Made by a program: the position numbers and the translations under genes | Source: Faecalicatena contorta | GTDB lineage: Bacteria > Bacillota > Clostridia > Lachnospirales > Lachnospiraceae | Length of the DNA stretch: 64,000 bases | Assembly: GCF_039521745.1 (NCBI RefSeq) | Contig: NZ_BAAACT010000204.1 | Direction: 5' to 3' (one strand) | Shown: positions 1-6,731 of the stretch, in pieces | Position numbering within the stretch: the stretch's first letter is position 1 | Layout: each line of letters starts with the position of its first letter | The notes under the pieces: generated by a model | Told to the model about the DNA's origin: nothing | Seen by the model: the letters and a program-made list of their open reading frames with translations, nothing else | Databases searched by the model: none

Positions 1-1224
1 CTCGCCCAATATCCTCTCGGTTATCTTCTCCAGCACATCCCAGTCTACCTTCTCAATCGTAGCCGTCATAGCATCGATCGTATTAATAGCCCTCAGTATA
101 ACCATATACTCAAAGCATCTCTCATGGTTCTTCATCCCCACAGATTTAAAATCCGGTACAACCGTAAAATACTGCCAAACCTTCTTATCCAGCCCGGCTT
201 TCTCAAACTCTTCTCTCAGAATAGCATCCGACTCCCTGACCGCCTCCAGCCGATCTCTCGTAATAGCGCCCAGACACCTCACACCAAGTCCCGGTCCCGG
301 GAATGGCTGGCGGTATACCATACTCTCCGGCAGTCCCAGTTCAATACCGCATGCGCGCACTTCATCTTTAAACAACTGTTTCAGAGGCTCGACAAGAGCA
401 AACTGCAGGTCCTCCGGCAATCCTCCCACATTGTGATGAGATTTTACCATCTTAGCCGTTTTCGTTCCGCTCTCAATAATATCCGGATAGATTGTGCCCT
501 GTCCCAGGAACTCAATCCCATCCAGTTTCCGTGCTTCCTCTTCAAATACACGGATGAATTCCCCGCCAATAATCTTTCTCTTCTCCTCCGGATCTGCGAC
601 TCCTGCCAGCTTATCCAGGAACCGGTCCGTTGCATCCACATAGATCAGGTTCGCATGAAGCTGATTCCGGAAGACTTCCACAACACTCTCAGACTCATTC
701 TTCCGCATCAGTCCATGGTTTACATGCACGCATACCAGCTGCTGCCCGATCGCTTTGATCAAAAGCGCCGCTACTACAGAAGAATCAACACCGCCGGAAA
801 GAGCAAGGAGGACTTTCTTATCCCCGACCTGGCGCTTCACAAGCTCCACCTGATCCTCAATAAAGTTCTTCATATTCCAGTTTGCTTCTGCTTTGCACTG
901 GCCGAAGATAAATTCCTTCATGGTCTCGTCATCCGGAAGCTGATCATACTGCTTCTCACATTTTGCGGTCGGATGGTCTACGGAAATCACCGGATATCCG
1001 CACTCGTATAATGCCGGGCTGACATCGACTGCCTGTCCGTCGACAATGCGGTTCTCACCGCCGTTTAATATAATTCCCTTTACATTGTCCAGTGCATTCA
1101 GCTCGTCCACGGTGATGTCGTGAGGGTGAATCTCACTGTATACGCCAAGGCTGCGGATTTGACGGGCAAGCACGGTATTGTTGGTACTTCCCAGATCCAG
1201 AATAACAATCATGTCCTGTTTCAT
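1..1224 (-). CDS. guaA: GMP synthase, short form lacking a catalytic glutaminase domain (3' end outside window)
   Basis: Converts XMP to GMP with ATP and an amide nitrogen donor, in the cytoplasm. Reading leftwards from ATG 1224 the frame stays open to base 1, giving 408 codons without a stop. The ATP-pyrophosphatase P-loop SGGVDSS is at about residues 143-149, followed by the family stretches GLMRK, GQGTIYPDIIESG, KSHHNVGG and FPGPGLGVRCLG. In normal GuaA the P-loop lies near residue 235, so about 90 residues of the N-terminal glutamine amidotransferase domain are missing. The remaining part keeps the first strands (VILDLGS, GIILNGGENR), but where the nucleophile motif GICYG is expected it reads VISVDHP. 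No catalytic Cys, and nothing after it, is present. I infer an ammonia-dependent enzyme or one needing a separate glutaminase subunit. Start supported by GAGAGG 8 bases upstream. Confidence 0.88.
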   Translation of the reverse strand, partial: MKQDMIVILDLGSTNNTVLARQIRSLGVYSEIHPHDITVDELNALDNVKGIILNGGENRIVDGQAVDVSPALYECGYPVISVDHPTAKCEKQYDQLPDDETMKEFIFGQCKAEANWNMKNFIEDQVELVKRQVGDKKVLLALSGGVDSSVVAALLIKAIGQQLVCVHVNHGLMRKNESESVVEVFRNQLHANLIYVDATDRFLDKLAGVADPEEKRKIIGGEFIRVFEEEARKLDGIEFLGQGTIYPDIIESGTKTAKMVKSHHNVGGLPEDLQFALVEPLKQLFKDEVRACGIELGLPESMVYRQPFPGPGLGVRCLGAITRDRLEAVRESDAILREEFEKAGLDKKVWQYFTVVPDFKSVGMKNHERCFEYMVILRAINTIDAMTATIEKVDWDVLEKITERILGE

Positions 1225-1248
1225 TTGTTTTCCTCTCTTTCTTATACC

Positions 1249-1286
1249 ATGAACCCAAATCGGATTCCCCGTGGATTTCGGTTCAT
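1249..1286 (-). promoter_or_regulatory. 38-nt palindrome in guaA leader
   Basis: ATGAACC at one edge pairs with GGTTCAT at the other, and AAATC pairs with GATTT inside it, leaving a 12-nt loop. It ends about 25 nt before the guaA start and just outside the ribosome site, so it could act on translation or mRNA stability. There is no T-run, so it is not a standard terminator. Confidence 0.45.
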
Positions 1287-1562
1287 AATATATTCGTACA
1301 TTATTTCTTTCTGATTTTTCTATGAGCGATACATACAAACTATGTTTCATGGTCCGCTCTGTATGCGGCTCCCGCTCATATCATAGAAGGTCAAAAGTTG
1401 ATCCAACGGCTCCATACTTTTTTATAGCTACGAACACTTAGCGGCTGTATTTTGGCCGCTTACGTGCGCTGCATAAAAAATAGCTGGCAAGGTCCTTTCG
1501 AGCCTTACTATTTTTTATTATAACTGAACCCGTCTTTATTTTCCATCCAAGAAATAGAAATA

Positions 1563-1590
1563 ACACATATTTTTCTCTCTGCATATAATA
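1563..1590 (+). promoter_or_regulatory. candidate sigma-K promoter of the dpaA-dpaB operon
   Basis: The -10-like element CATATAATA at 1582-1590 fits the mother-cell consensus CATANNNTA. An AC pair at 1563-1564 sits 17 bases upstream, as in sigma-K -35 elements. Predicted initiation near 1597 would leave a leader of about 25 nt before the dpaA ribosome site. Assignment to sigma-K rests on consensus match and on the known sigma-K control of dipicolinate synthase in Bacillus. Confidence 0.5.
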
Positions 1591-1621
1591 ATTAAAATTG
1601 TATTTTGTCAGGAGTTTCACA

Positions 1622-2572
1622 ATGGAATATCCCCAATACGATTATGCGGTCATTGGAGGAGATATGCGGCAGGTATATCTGGCGGAAGAACTGGCCCACC
1701 ATCAGAACCGTGTATGCTGCTATGCCCTCATGGCCGCGCCCGACGAGCGCAGGTGCTCCGATGCCTCCGTTGTAAACGCAGTTTCCGATCTTCGCGAGGC
1801 CTGTACCGGATCCCGCTGCGTCATTGGTCCCATTCCGCTCAGTAAAAACGGGCGTGATATCAGCCAGAATGCACCGGAGGGCTGCCTGCATCTGGATGCA
1901 CTGCTCTCCTCTCTGAACCCCGGCTGCCATTTCTTTTCCGGCTGTATTCCGGAATCTTTTAAAAATGCGGCGCTGGAAAAGGGCGTTTCTGTCCATGATC
2001 TGATGGAACACAGTTCCCTTGCTTACTACAATACGATAGCCACAGCGGAGGGCGCTTTGTGCGAGGCTATTTCCAGAAGCCCGCATAATCTCCGCCAGAG
2101 CAGTTGCGCGGTCCTTGGATATGGAAAATGCGGCCGTACACTTGTCCAATATTTAAAAGCCCTGTGCTGCCGCGTCTTTGTCTTTTCTATTGACGAACAG
2201 GAATGTGCCCAGGCTGCTGTTGCCGCCGATACTGCGATGCCCCTGGATGCTCTTTTGAAACACATCGGGAACTTTGATTTTATTTTCAACACAGTTCCCG
2301 CTTTGATTGTTACGGCGGAAGTACTAGAAAATGTGAAAAGTTCCGCCACGATCATAGACATTGCGTCTGCCCCCGGCGGAGTCGACTTTGCAGAGGCGCA
2401 GAGGCTGGGAATCACGGCCGCTCTGTGCCTTGGGCTGCCCGGGAAATATGCCCCTTCCTCTTCAGCGAAGGCGGTAAAGGAAACCATCGAATCCCTGCTC
2501 TCTCAGGAGAATACGTGTTATATTCACGGCCTAGAGGCCGCGCATAGTAACGAATACGTCTCAAATTCATAA
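1622..2572 (+). CDS. dpaA: dipicolinate synthase subunit A
   Basis: With DpaB it oxidises the dihydrodipicolinate-pathway intermediate to dipicolinic acid in the mother cell during sporulation; the acid is then loaded into the forespore core. The protein is 316 residues, normal for SpoVFA. It opens with AVIGGDMRQVYLAEEL and carries a Rossmann nucleotide motif AVLGYGKCGR near residue 163, then NTVPALI and IDIASAPGGVDF, all typical of the family. An in-frame TTG lies 24 bases upstream, but AGGAG at 1610-1614 is well placed for ATG 1622, so I use that start. dpaB follows after 13 bases, so the two are one operon. A sigma-K-like promoter lies upstream. Confidence 0.93.
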   Translation: MEYPQYDYAVIGGDMRQVYLAEELAHHQNRVCCYALMAAPDERRCSDASVVNAVSDLREACTGSRCVIGPIPLSKNGRDISQNAPEGCLHLDALLSSLNPGCHFFSGCIPESFKNAALEKGVSVHDLMEHSSLAYYNTIATAEGALCEAISRSPHNLRQSSCAVLGYGKCGRTLVQYLKALCCRVFVFSIDEQECAQAAVAADTAMPLDALLKHIGNFDFIFNTVPALIVTAEVLENVKSSATIIDIASAPGGVDFAEAQRLGITAALCLGLPGKYAPSSSAKAVKETIESLLSQENTCYIHGLEAAHSNEYVSNS

Positions 2573-2585
2573 GGAGTGATTAAAT

Positions 2586-3164
2586 ATGTCTTTAGAAGGA
2601 AAAACAATTGGAGTGGCCCTGACGGGCTCATTCTGTACCTATGAAAAAGCATTTGAAGGAATTCAGAATCTTGTAGACGAAGGAGCTCTGGTCCAGACTA
2701 TTTTTTCAGACGCTTCCGGCACCATTGACAGCCGCTTTGGCAGTGCGGAGACGTTTCTAAAAAGAGCCGAGGACATCACGGGTGTCCGCCCCATGATGAC
2801 CATATCCGAAGCAGAGCCGATCGGCCCCGGCAGTCTGCTGGATATCCTCGTACTATTCCCCTGTACCGGCAACACGATTGCCAAGCTGGCGAACGGCATC
2901 ACCGATACACCAGCCCTGATGGCGGCAAAGGCCCACCTCAGAAATAACAAACCGCTTCTCATCTCCATTTCCACCAACGATGCCCTTGGCATGAACATGA
3001 AAAATATCGGCCTGTTATTAAACGCCAAAAATATCTATTTCATCCCGTTTGGCCAGGATAATCCACAGAAAAAGCCCAACTCCATGATTGCACACACCGA
3101 GTTTCTGATTCCTGCACTGGAAGCCGCTTTGGAAGGACGTCAGTATCAGCCTGTCATCCTTTAA
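2586..3164 (+). CDS. dpaB: dipicolinate synthase subunit B (flavoprotein-like)
   Basis: Second subunit of dipicolinate synthase, belonging to the flavoprotein fold that also includes phosphopantothenoylcysteine decarboxylase. The protein is 192 residues. It begins GKTIGVALTGSFCTY, the usual SpoVFB N-terminus, followed by SEAEPIGPG, LFPCTGNTIAKLANGITD and the C-terminal FIPFGQDNPQKKPNSM, which are highly conserved in the family. AAGGAG lies 9 bases upstream of ATG. It is co-transcribed with dpaA and is followed 75 bases later by an asparagine synthase gene. Confidence 0.93.
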   Translation: MSLEGKTIGVALTGSFCTYEKAFEGIQNLVDEGALVQTIFSDASGTIDSRFGSAETFLKRAEDITGVRPMMTISEAEPIGPGSLLDILVLFPCTGNTIAKLANGITDTPALMAAKAHLRNNKPLLISISTNDALGMNMKNIGLLLNAKNIYFIPFGQDNPQKKPNSMIAHTEFLIPALEAALEGRQYQPVIL

Positions 3165-3239
3165 GCCTAAGGCGCTTCGTCATGATTCTGAAAAGTCTGG
3201 AAGAAGATATGACATTTATATGAAAAAGGAGAAGAAAAA

Positions 3240-5087
3240 ATGTGTGGAATTGCCGGATTTTTTAACCCTTACATGGATTACAAAGCGAATGAACCAAAGT
3301 GGAAACATATTCTGGAGGATATGAACCGCGCGCAGAAACGCAGGGGGCCCGACGATGAGGGTACTTATCTGAGCTCTCTGTGCGGGCTGGCACATGTAAG
3401 GCTCGAGATCATCGACCTGGCAACGGGGCATCAGCCCATGATCCGCAGGTCACAGAACCGTGAATGTGCGATTGTATTTAACGGTGAGATCTACAATATG
3501 GCGGAGCTGAAAGCGGAACTGATCCTGGAGGGAGCTGATTTCTGTACGTCCAGCGACACAGAAGTCATCCTAACAGGGTATATGCTCCATGGAAAAGATT
3601 ATATCAAGAAACTGAACGGCATCTTCGCTATCGCACTGTGGGATTCGGTTCCCGGTGAACTCTGTCTGTTCCGTGACAGGCTGGGCATCAAACCGCTGTT
3701 TTACACCATGACCGGGGAAACCCTTGTATTTTCCTCGGAAATCAAAGGGCTGTTTGCTTATCCCGGCGTAGATCCGGTATTGGACCGCGCCGGACTCTGT
3801 GAGATCTTTGCCCTGGGGCCTGCCAAAACATACGGCAAGGGCGTTTTCAAAGATATCCTGGAAGTTCTGCCGGGCCAGTGCATCACATTTGACCGGACCT
3901 CCTGTACGGAGGAGTTCTATTGGATGCTGGAGAGCCGTCCCCATGAGGATTCCATGGAAAAAACGATCGAGAAGACTGCGTGGCTTGTGGAGGATGCGGT
4001 CAAAAAACAGATGCTTTCCGACATCCCCATCAGCACCTTCCTGTCCGGCGGCGTGGACAGCAGCCTTGTGACCGCGATTTGTGCCAGGGAGCTGAAAAAA
4101 CAGGGGAAAGTATTAAATACCTTTTCCTTTGATTTTGTGGATAATAACCGCTACTTTCGTTCCAATTCCTTCCAACCCAGCCAGGACCGGCCCTACGTAG
4201 ATAAAATGGTGGAATATGCCGGTACGAATCACCGGTACCTGGAATGCTCCAATCAGGATCAGCTGGACTGCCTGTATAAAGCCGTGGATGCAAGGGATCT
4301 TCCCTGCATGGCGGATGTGGAATCCTCCATGCTGTACTTCTGCTCCCAGGTGAAGGACTACAACAAAGTCACCCTGACCGGTGAATGCGCAGACGAAATC
4401 TTTGGCGGCTATCCCTGGTTCCACAGCCGGGAAGCCTTTGAAACCGCTGCCTTCCCCTGGTCCCGCAGCATGGAGCCAAGACAGACTCTTTTGGATGACT
4501 GCCTGATCCGGGATCTGCGCATGGAAGAATATGCCCGAGAAGCATACGAGAAAACAATACAGGAAACACCACGCCTCCCCGGGGACACCCCTGAGGAAAA
4601 AAGACGCCGTGAGATCGCCTGGCTCAATCTGCGCTGGTTCATGGTAACACTGCTCGACCGGATGGACCGCACCAGCATGTACAACGGTCTGGAAGCAAGG
4701 GTTCCCCTTGCGGATCACCGGATCGTAGAGTATATCTTCAATGTACCCTGGCAGATGAAGTGCCCCGACGGCATTGTAAAAGGTCTGCTCCGGCACGCTG
4801 GAGAAGGGCTTCTCCCCAGCGAAATCCTCTGGAGGAAAAAAAGCCCCTACCCGAAAACATACGATCCCGCATACGAAAAACTGCTTGGTGACCAGCTGAA
4901 AGAAGTTCTGGCCGATCCCAATGCGCCCATCCGCAGCCTGCTGGATGCAAAAAAAGTCCACGCATTTCTGAACAGCCCGTCCGACTACGGAAAACCATGG
5001 TACGGACAGCTCATGGCCGGACCCCAGATGCTGGCCTATATGCTCCAGGTTAATTACTGGCTCGCACATTATAAAATTCGATTCTAA
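3240..5087 (+). CDS. asparagine synthase (glutamine-hydrolysing), AsnO-like
   Basis: Makes asparagine from aspartate, glutamine and ATP. The protein is 615 residues. Cys2 after the initiator Met (MCGIAGFF) is the glutaminase nucleophile, followed by RGPDDEGTY and FNGEIYN of the class II amidotransferase domain. The synthetase half carries SGGVDSSL near residue 265 and TGECADEIFGGYPW. Length and C-terminal region resemble the roughly 614-residue Bacillus AsnO (YisO), which is required for sporulation, rather than the shorter E. coli AsnB. Its position 75 bases after dpaB on the same strand, with a terminator following, fits a sporulation role; this is inference. Start has an AAGGAGAAG ribosome site. 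Confidence 0.9.
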   Translation: MCGIAGFFNPYMDYKANEPKWKHILEDMNRAQKRRGPDDEGTYLSSLCGLAHVRLEIIDLATGHQPMIRRSQNRECAIVFNGEIYNMAELKAELILEGADFCTSSDTEVILTGYMLHGKDYIKKLNGIFAIALWDSVPGELCLFRDRLGIKPLFYTMTGETLVFSSEIKGLFAYPGVDPVLDRAGLCEIFALGPAKTYGKGVFKDILEVLPGQCITFDRTSCTEEFYWMLESRPHEDSMEKTIEKTAWLVEDAVKKQMLSDIPISTFLSGGVDSSLVTAICARELKKQGKVLNTFSFDFVDNNRYFRSNSFQPSQDRPYVDKMVEYAGTNHRYLECSNQDQLDCLYKAVDARDLPCMADVESSMLYFCSQVKDYNKVTLTGECADEIFGGYPWFHSREAFETAAFPWSRSMEPRQTLLDDCLIRDLRMEEYAREAYEKTIQETPRLPGDTPEEKRRREIAWLNLRWFMVTLLDRMDRTSMYNGLEARVPLADHRIVEYIFNVPWQMKCPDGIVKGLLRHAGEGLLPSEILWRKKSPYPKTYDPAYEKLLGDQLKEVLADPNAPIRSLLDAKKVHAFLNSPSDYGKPWYGQLMAGPQMLAYMLQVNYWLAHYKIRF

Positions 5088-5127
5088 AAAGAGTAGGTAC
5101 ACCGGGAAATAATTGCGCATAATTAAG

Positions 5128-5159
5128 ACAGGAGACCTTACCGTTGTCTCCTGTTTTTT
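5128..5159 (+). terminator. terminator after asparagine synthase
   Basis: A 9-bp stem ACAGGAGAC / GTCTCCTGT with a 9-nt loop is followed directly by TTTTTT. It ends the dpaA-dpaB-asparagine synthase transcription unit. Confidence 0.85.
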
Positions 5160-5380
5160 ATGCCGAAATTCAAGTACGCCTCGGCGTACTTACGGCGAGA
5201 CGCGCGTCATGCTCCGCATGACACAATACCTCTGCACGTCTCTTCCATCCGCCGGCGGCTTTATCTTGGAAGGATATTCGACTCCCGCCAAGACAAAATT
5301 ATTACTTACCCGCTGCCTATAGAGGTGGGAGTCTTATCTGCTTTCAAGATAACGCTCCCTGCTAAACAGGCGCTTCACTC
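5160..5380. other. non-coding spacer with palindromes
   Basis: This convergent spacer holds no recognisable gene. It contains a short palindrome AAGTACGCC/GGCGTACTT at 5171-5191, GACTCCC and GGGAGTC arms at about 5279-5332, and the dispersed repeat listed next. It may be the scar of a lost mobile element. Confidence 0.4.
5311..5353. repeat. dispersed 43-bp repeat, copy 1
   Basis: The segment with core GCCTATAGA followed by CTTATCTGCTTTCAAGAT recurs at 62153-62195 in the same orientation, with roughly 34 of 43 positions equal by eye. Here TTATCT/AGATAA form a small hairpin inside GGGAG/CTCCC arms. Such paired non-coding copies usually mark the ends of a mobile element or a non-autonomous repeat. 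I cannot assign the family. Confidence 0.5.
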
Positions 5381-6049
5381 TCATTCTTCCCTGACAAACA
5401 TCAGTACAAATCCCCCCGCCAGCAGAGCCCCGGCTATCCATATAGAATGCAGCCCAATAGCCCTGCTCATAACCGCCCCGGCCGCGGCACCAACCGTAAA
5501 GATCAATATCACAAAGTAATAATGCATACTTTTCTTTCTCAGCGTAATATCTTTTGTAATATGATACTTACAGAGCATTTCTGTGGCACTTCGCATATTG
5601 CCGATACACATGGTAGTAGCACAGGGAATTCCCCTGAATTTACGGAAACTGTTCACCTGCATGGCACAGGCAAAAGACATCAGTACATTAGCCAGTACAT
5701 CAAAAGAATGCGGCAGAATCCCCACCACGGCAAGCAATACCACCTCCACAATAAGGACAATCTGCCGCCAGTGTATTCTCTGATAATCTTTATATAAATG
5801 GTGTACCCATTCCGTCACATATACTCCGCTGATAAAAGCAGCCAGCGGCATCAGATAATGCAGTGCCGTCCCCCAGTTTCCCTGGGCCAGATTCTGCCCC
5901 AGCAATACAATATTCCCTGTCTGGGCATTGGCGAACACCTTCCCTCTGCAGTTATATGAATATGCATCCTGAAACCCTCCCGCCAGCGTCAGTAATACCG
6001 CCAGCACCATAGATTCCGACATTTGCTGCTTTGCTTTTAACTTAATCAT
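5381..6049 (-). CDS. DUF1275 (YoaK-type) membrane protein
   Basis: Integral membrane protein of about 222 residues with six hydrophobic segments. It has the family N-terminal signature LLTLAGGFQDAYSY and then FANAQTGNIVLLG, followed by MQVNSFRK and TTMCIGNMRSATE. The DUF1275 family has no firmly known function; it is often annotated as a possible transporter. The open frame extends upstream to 6133, but TGGAGG stands 9 bases before ATG 6049 (MIKLKAKQQ), and the family alignment begins just after it. It faces the asparagine synthase gene tail to tail. Confidence 0.8.
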   Translation of the reverse strand: MIKLKAKQQMSESMVLAVLLTLAGGFQDAYSYNCRGKVFANAQTGNIVLLGQNLAQGNWGTALHYLMPLAAFISGVYVTEWVHHLYKDYQRIHWRQIVLIVEVVLLAVVGILPHSFDVLANVLMSFACAMQVNSFRKFRGIPCATTMCIGNMRSATEMLCKYHITKDITLRKKSMHYYFVILIFTVGAAAGAVMSRAIGLHSIWIAGALLAGGFVLMFVREE

Positions 6050-6413
6050 CCGTCTAACCTCCAGCGTAAATAAAATCATATCCTCCACCATTATACGACC
6101 TTCTCCCCCAAAGTAAAGAGATTTAGGATACAAGATTTGGAATATCGGGGGCGGGGCGCCAGTAGTAAAATCTCATTTCCCGGTTGGGATCTCAGACCGA
6201 AGCAACGGATTTGCACTGGCGACGCGTAGTCGTTCATCTACAAAAATGGATTTCGTGCCGCTTGCCGGAAAGAGGTTCAATATATTTTATAATGAAAAAA
6301 CTCTTTTTCAACCTACTGGGGATATAAAAGTTACGCCAATTCTATTTTATCCGCTACTCCGGTCTGGAATCCAACCGGGGAAAGAGTTCCTTCCTATCGG
6401 CGGATGAACCTAG
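6050..6413. other. non-coding upstream region of the DUF1275 gene
   Basis: No convincing gene on either strand. On the minus strand, TTGAAA near 6311 followed by TATAAA near 6291 is a possible promoter for the DUF1275 gene, though the spacing is short. The rest leads into the long palindrome at 6414. Confidence 0.3.
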
Positions 6414-6692
6414 CTTACCGTGAGCCGGGACGGACTGTGAAAAACACCTGTCCTGTTGGAAATGCTTTTAGCGAGCATAGCGGCAGTAAGAGGAAATCCG
6501 CGAAATCAGCCTGAAAAAAGCTGCTTCCAAAGCAGCTTTTTAGAACACCTGAGGCGTTTAATCATCAGATTAAACGGTGAATGTGTTCGGTTCAGGCTGA
6601 TTTTGCGGATTTCCTCTTACTGCTGCTTGGCGCAGCGGCTGTATTTCCAACAGGACAGGTGCTTTTCACAGTCCGTCCCGGCTCACGGTAAG
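6414..6692. repeat. long imperfect palindrome, element A
   Basis: The arms run from CTTACCGTGAGCCGGGAC at 6414 to its reverse complement ending at 6692. Each arm is about 100 bases with scattered mismatches, enclosing smaller hairpins such as AAAGCTGC/GCAGCTTT. The arm contains GCAGTAAGAGGAAA and AAATCAGCC, shared with the palindrome at 39765-39911. There is no reading frame inside. It lies 40 bases past the stop of the FtsX gene, so it would fold in that mRNA's 3' end. A MITE-like or REP-like non-autonomous repeat is likely. Confidence 0.75.
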
Positions 6693-6731
6693 CGTCCCCC
6701 CCCACCCGCGCCTGAGACTAGAGCTCGTCCC

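Larger units (their letters stand above)
1225..1597 (-). promoter_or_regulatory. guaA upstream region with several inverted repeats
   Basis: No coding gene is visible in this 370-base divergent spacer. Read on the guaA strand it holds several potential hairpins: an A/T-rich arm pair around 1473-1483 and 1508-1518 with an inner AAGG/CCTT, a GC stem at 1439-1460 (AGCGGC/GCCGCT), a TATGAGCG/CGCTCATA pair around 1322-1382, and the leader palindrome at 1249-1286 (separate entry). I looked for the conserved cores of purine and PRPP-type riboswitches and did not recognise one. It may be a structured leader controlling guaA, but that is inference. Confidence 0.35.

Noticed and set aside
124..1011. 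Long plus-strand open frame of 295 codons
   Set aside because: It lies opposite guaA, has no ribosome site and its translation has no family character; it is a shadow of guaA codon use.
1225..1597. Purine or PRPP riboswitch before guaA
   Set aside because: The conserved cores of these classes were not found on the guaA strand, so only a generic structured leader is reported.
4113..5120. 335-codon minus-strand frame opposite the asparagine synthase
   Set aside because: Antisense shadow; the plus-strand frame carries all enzyme motifs.
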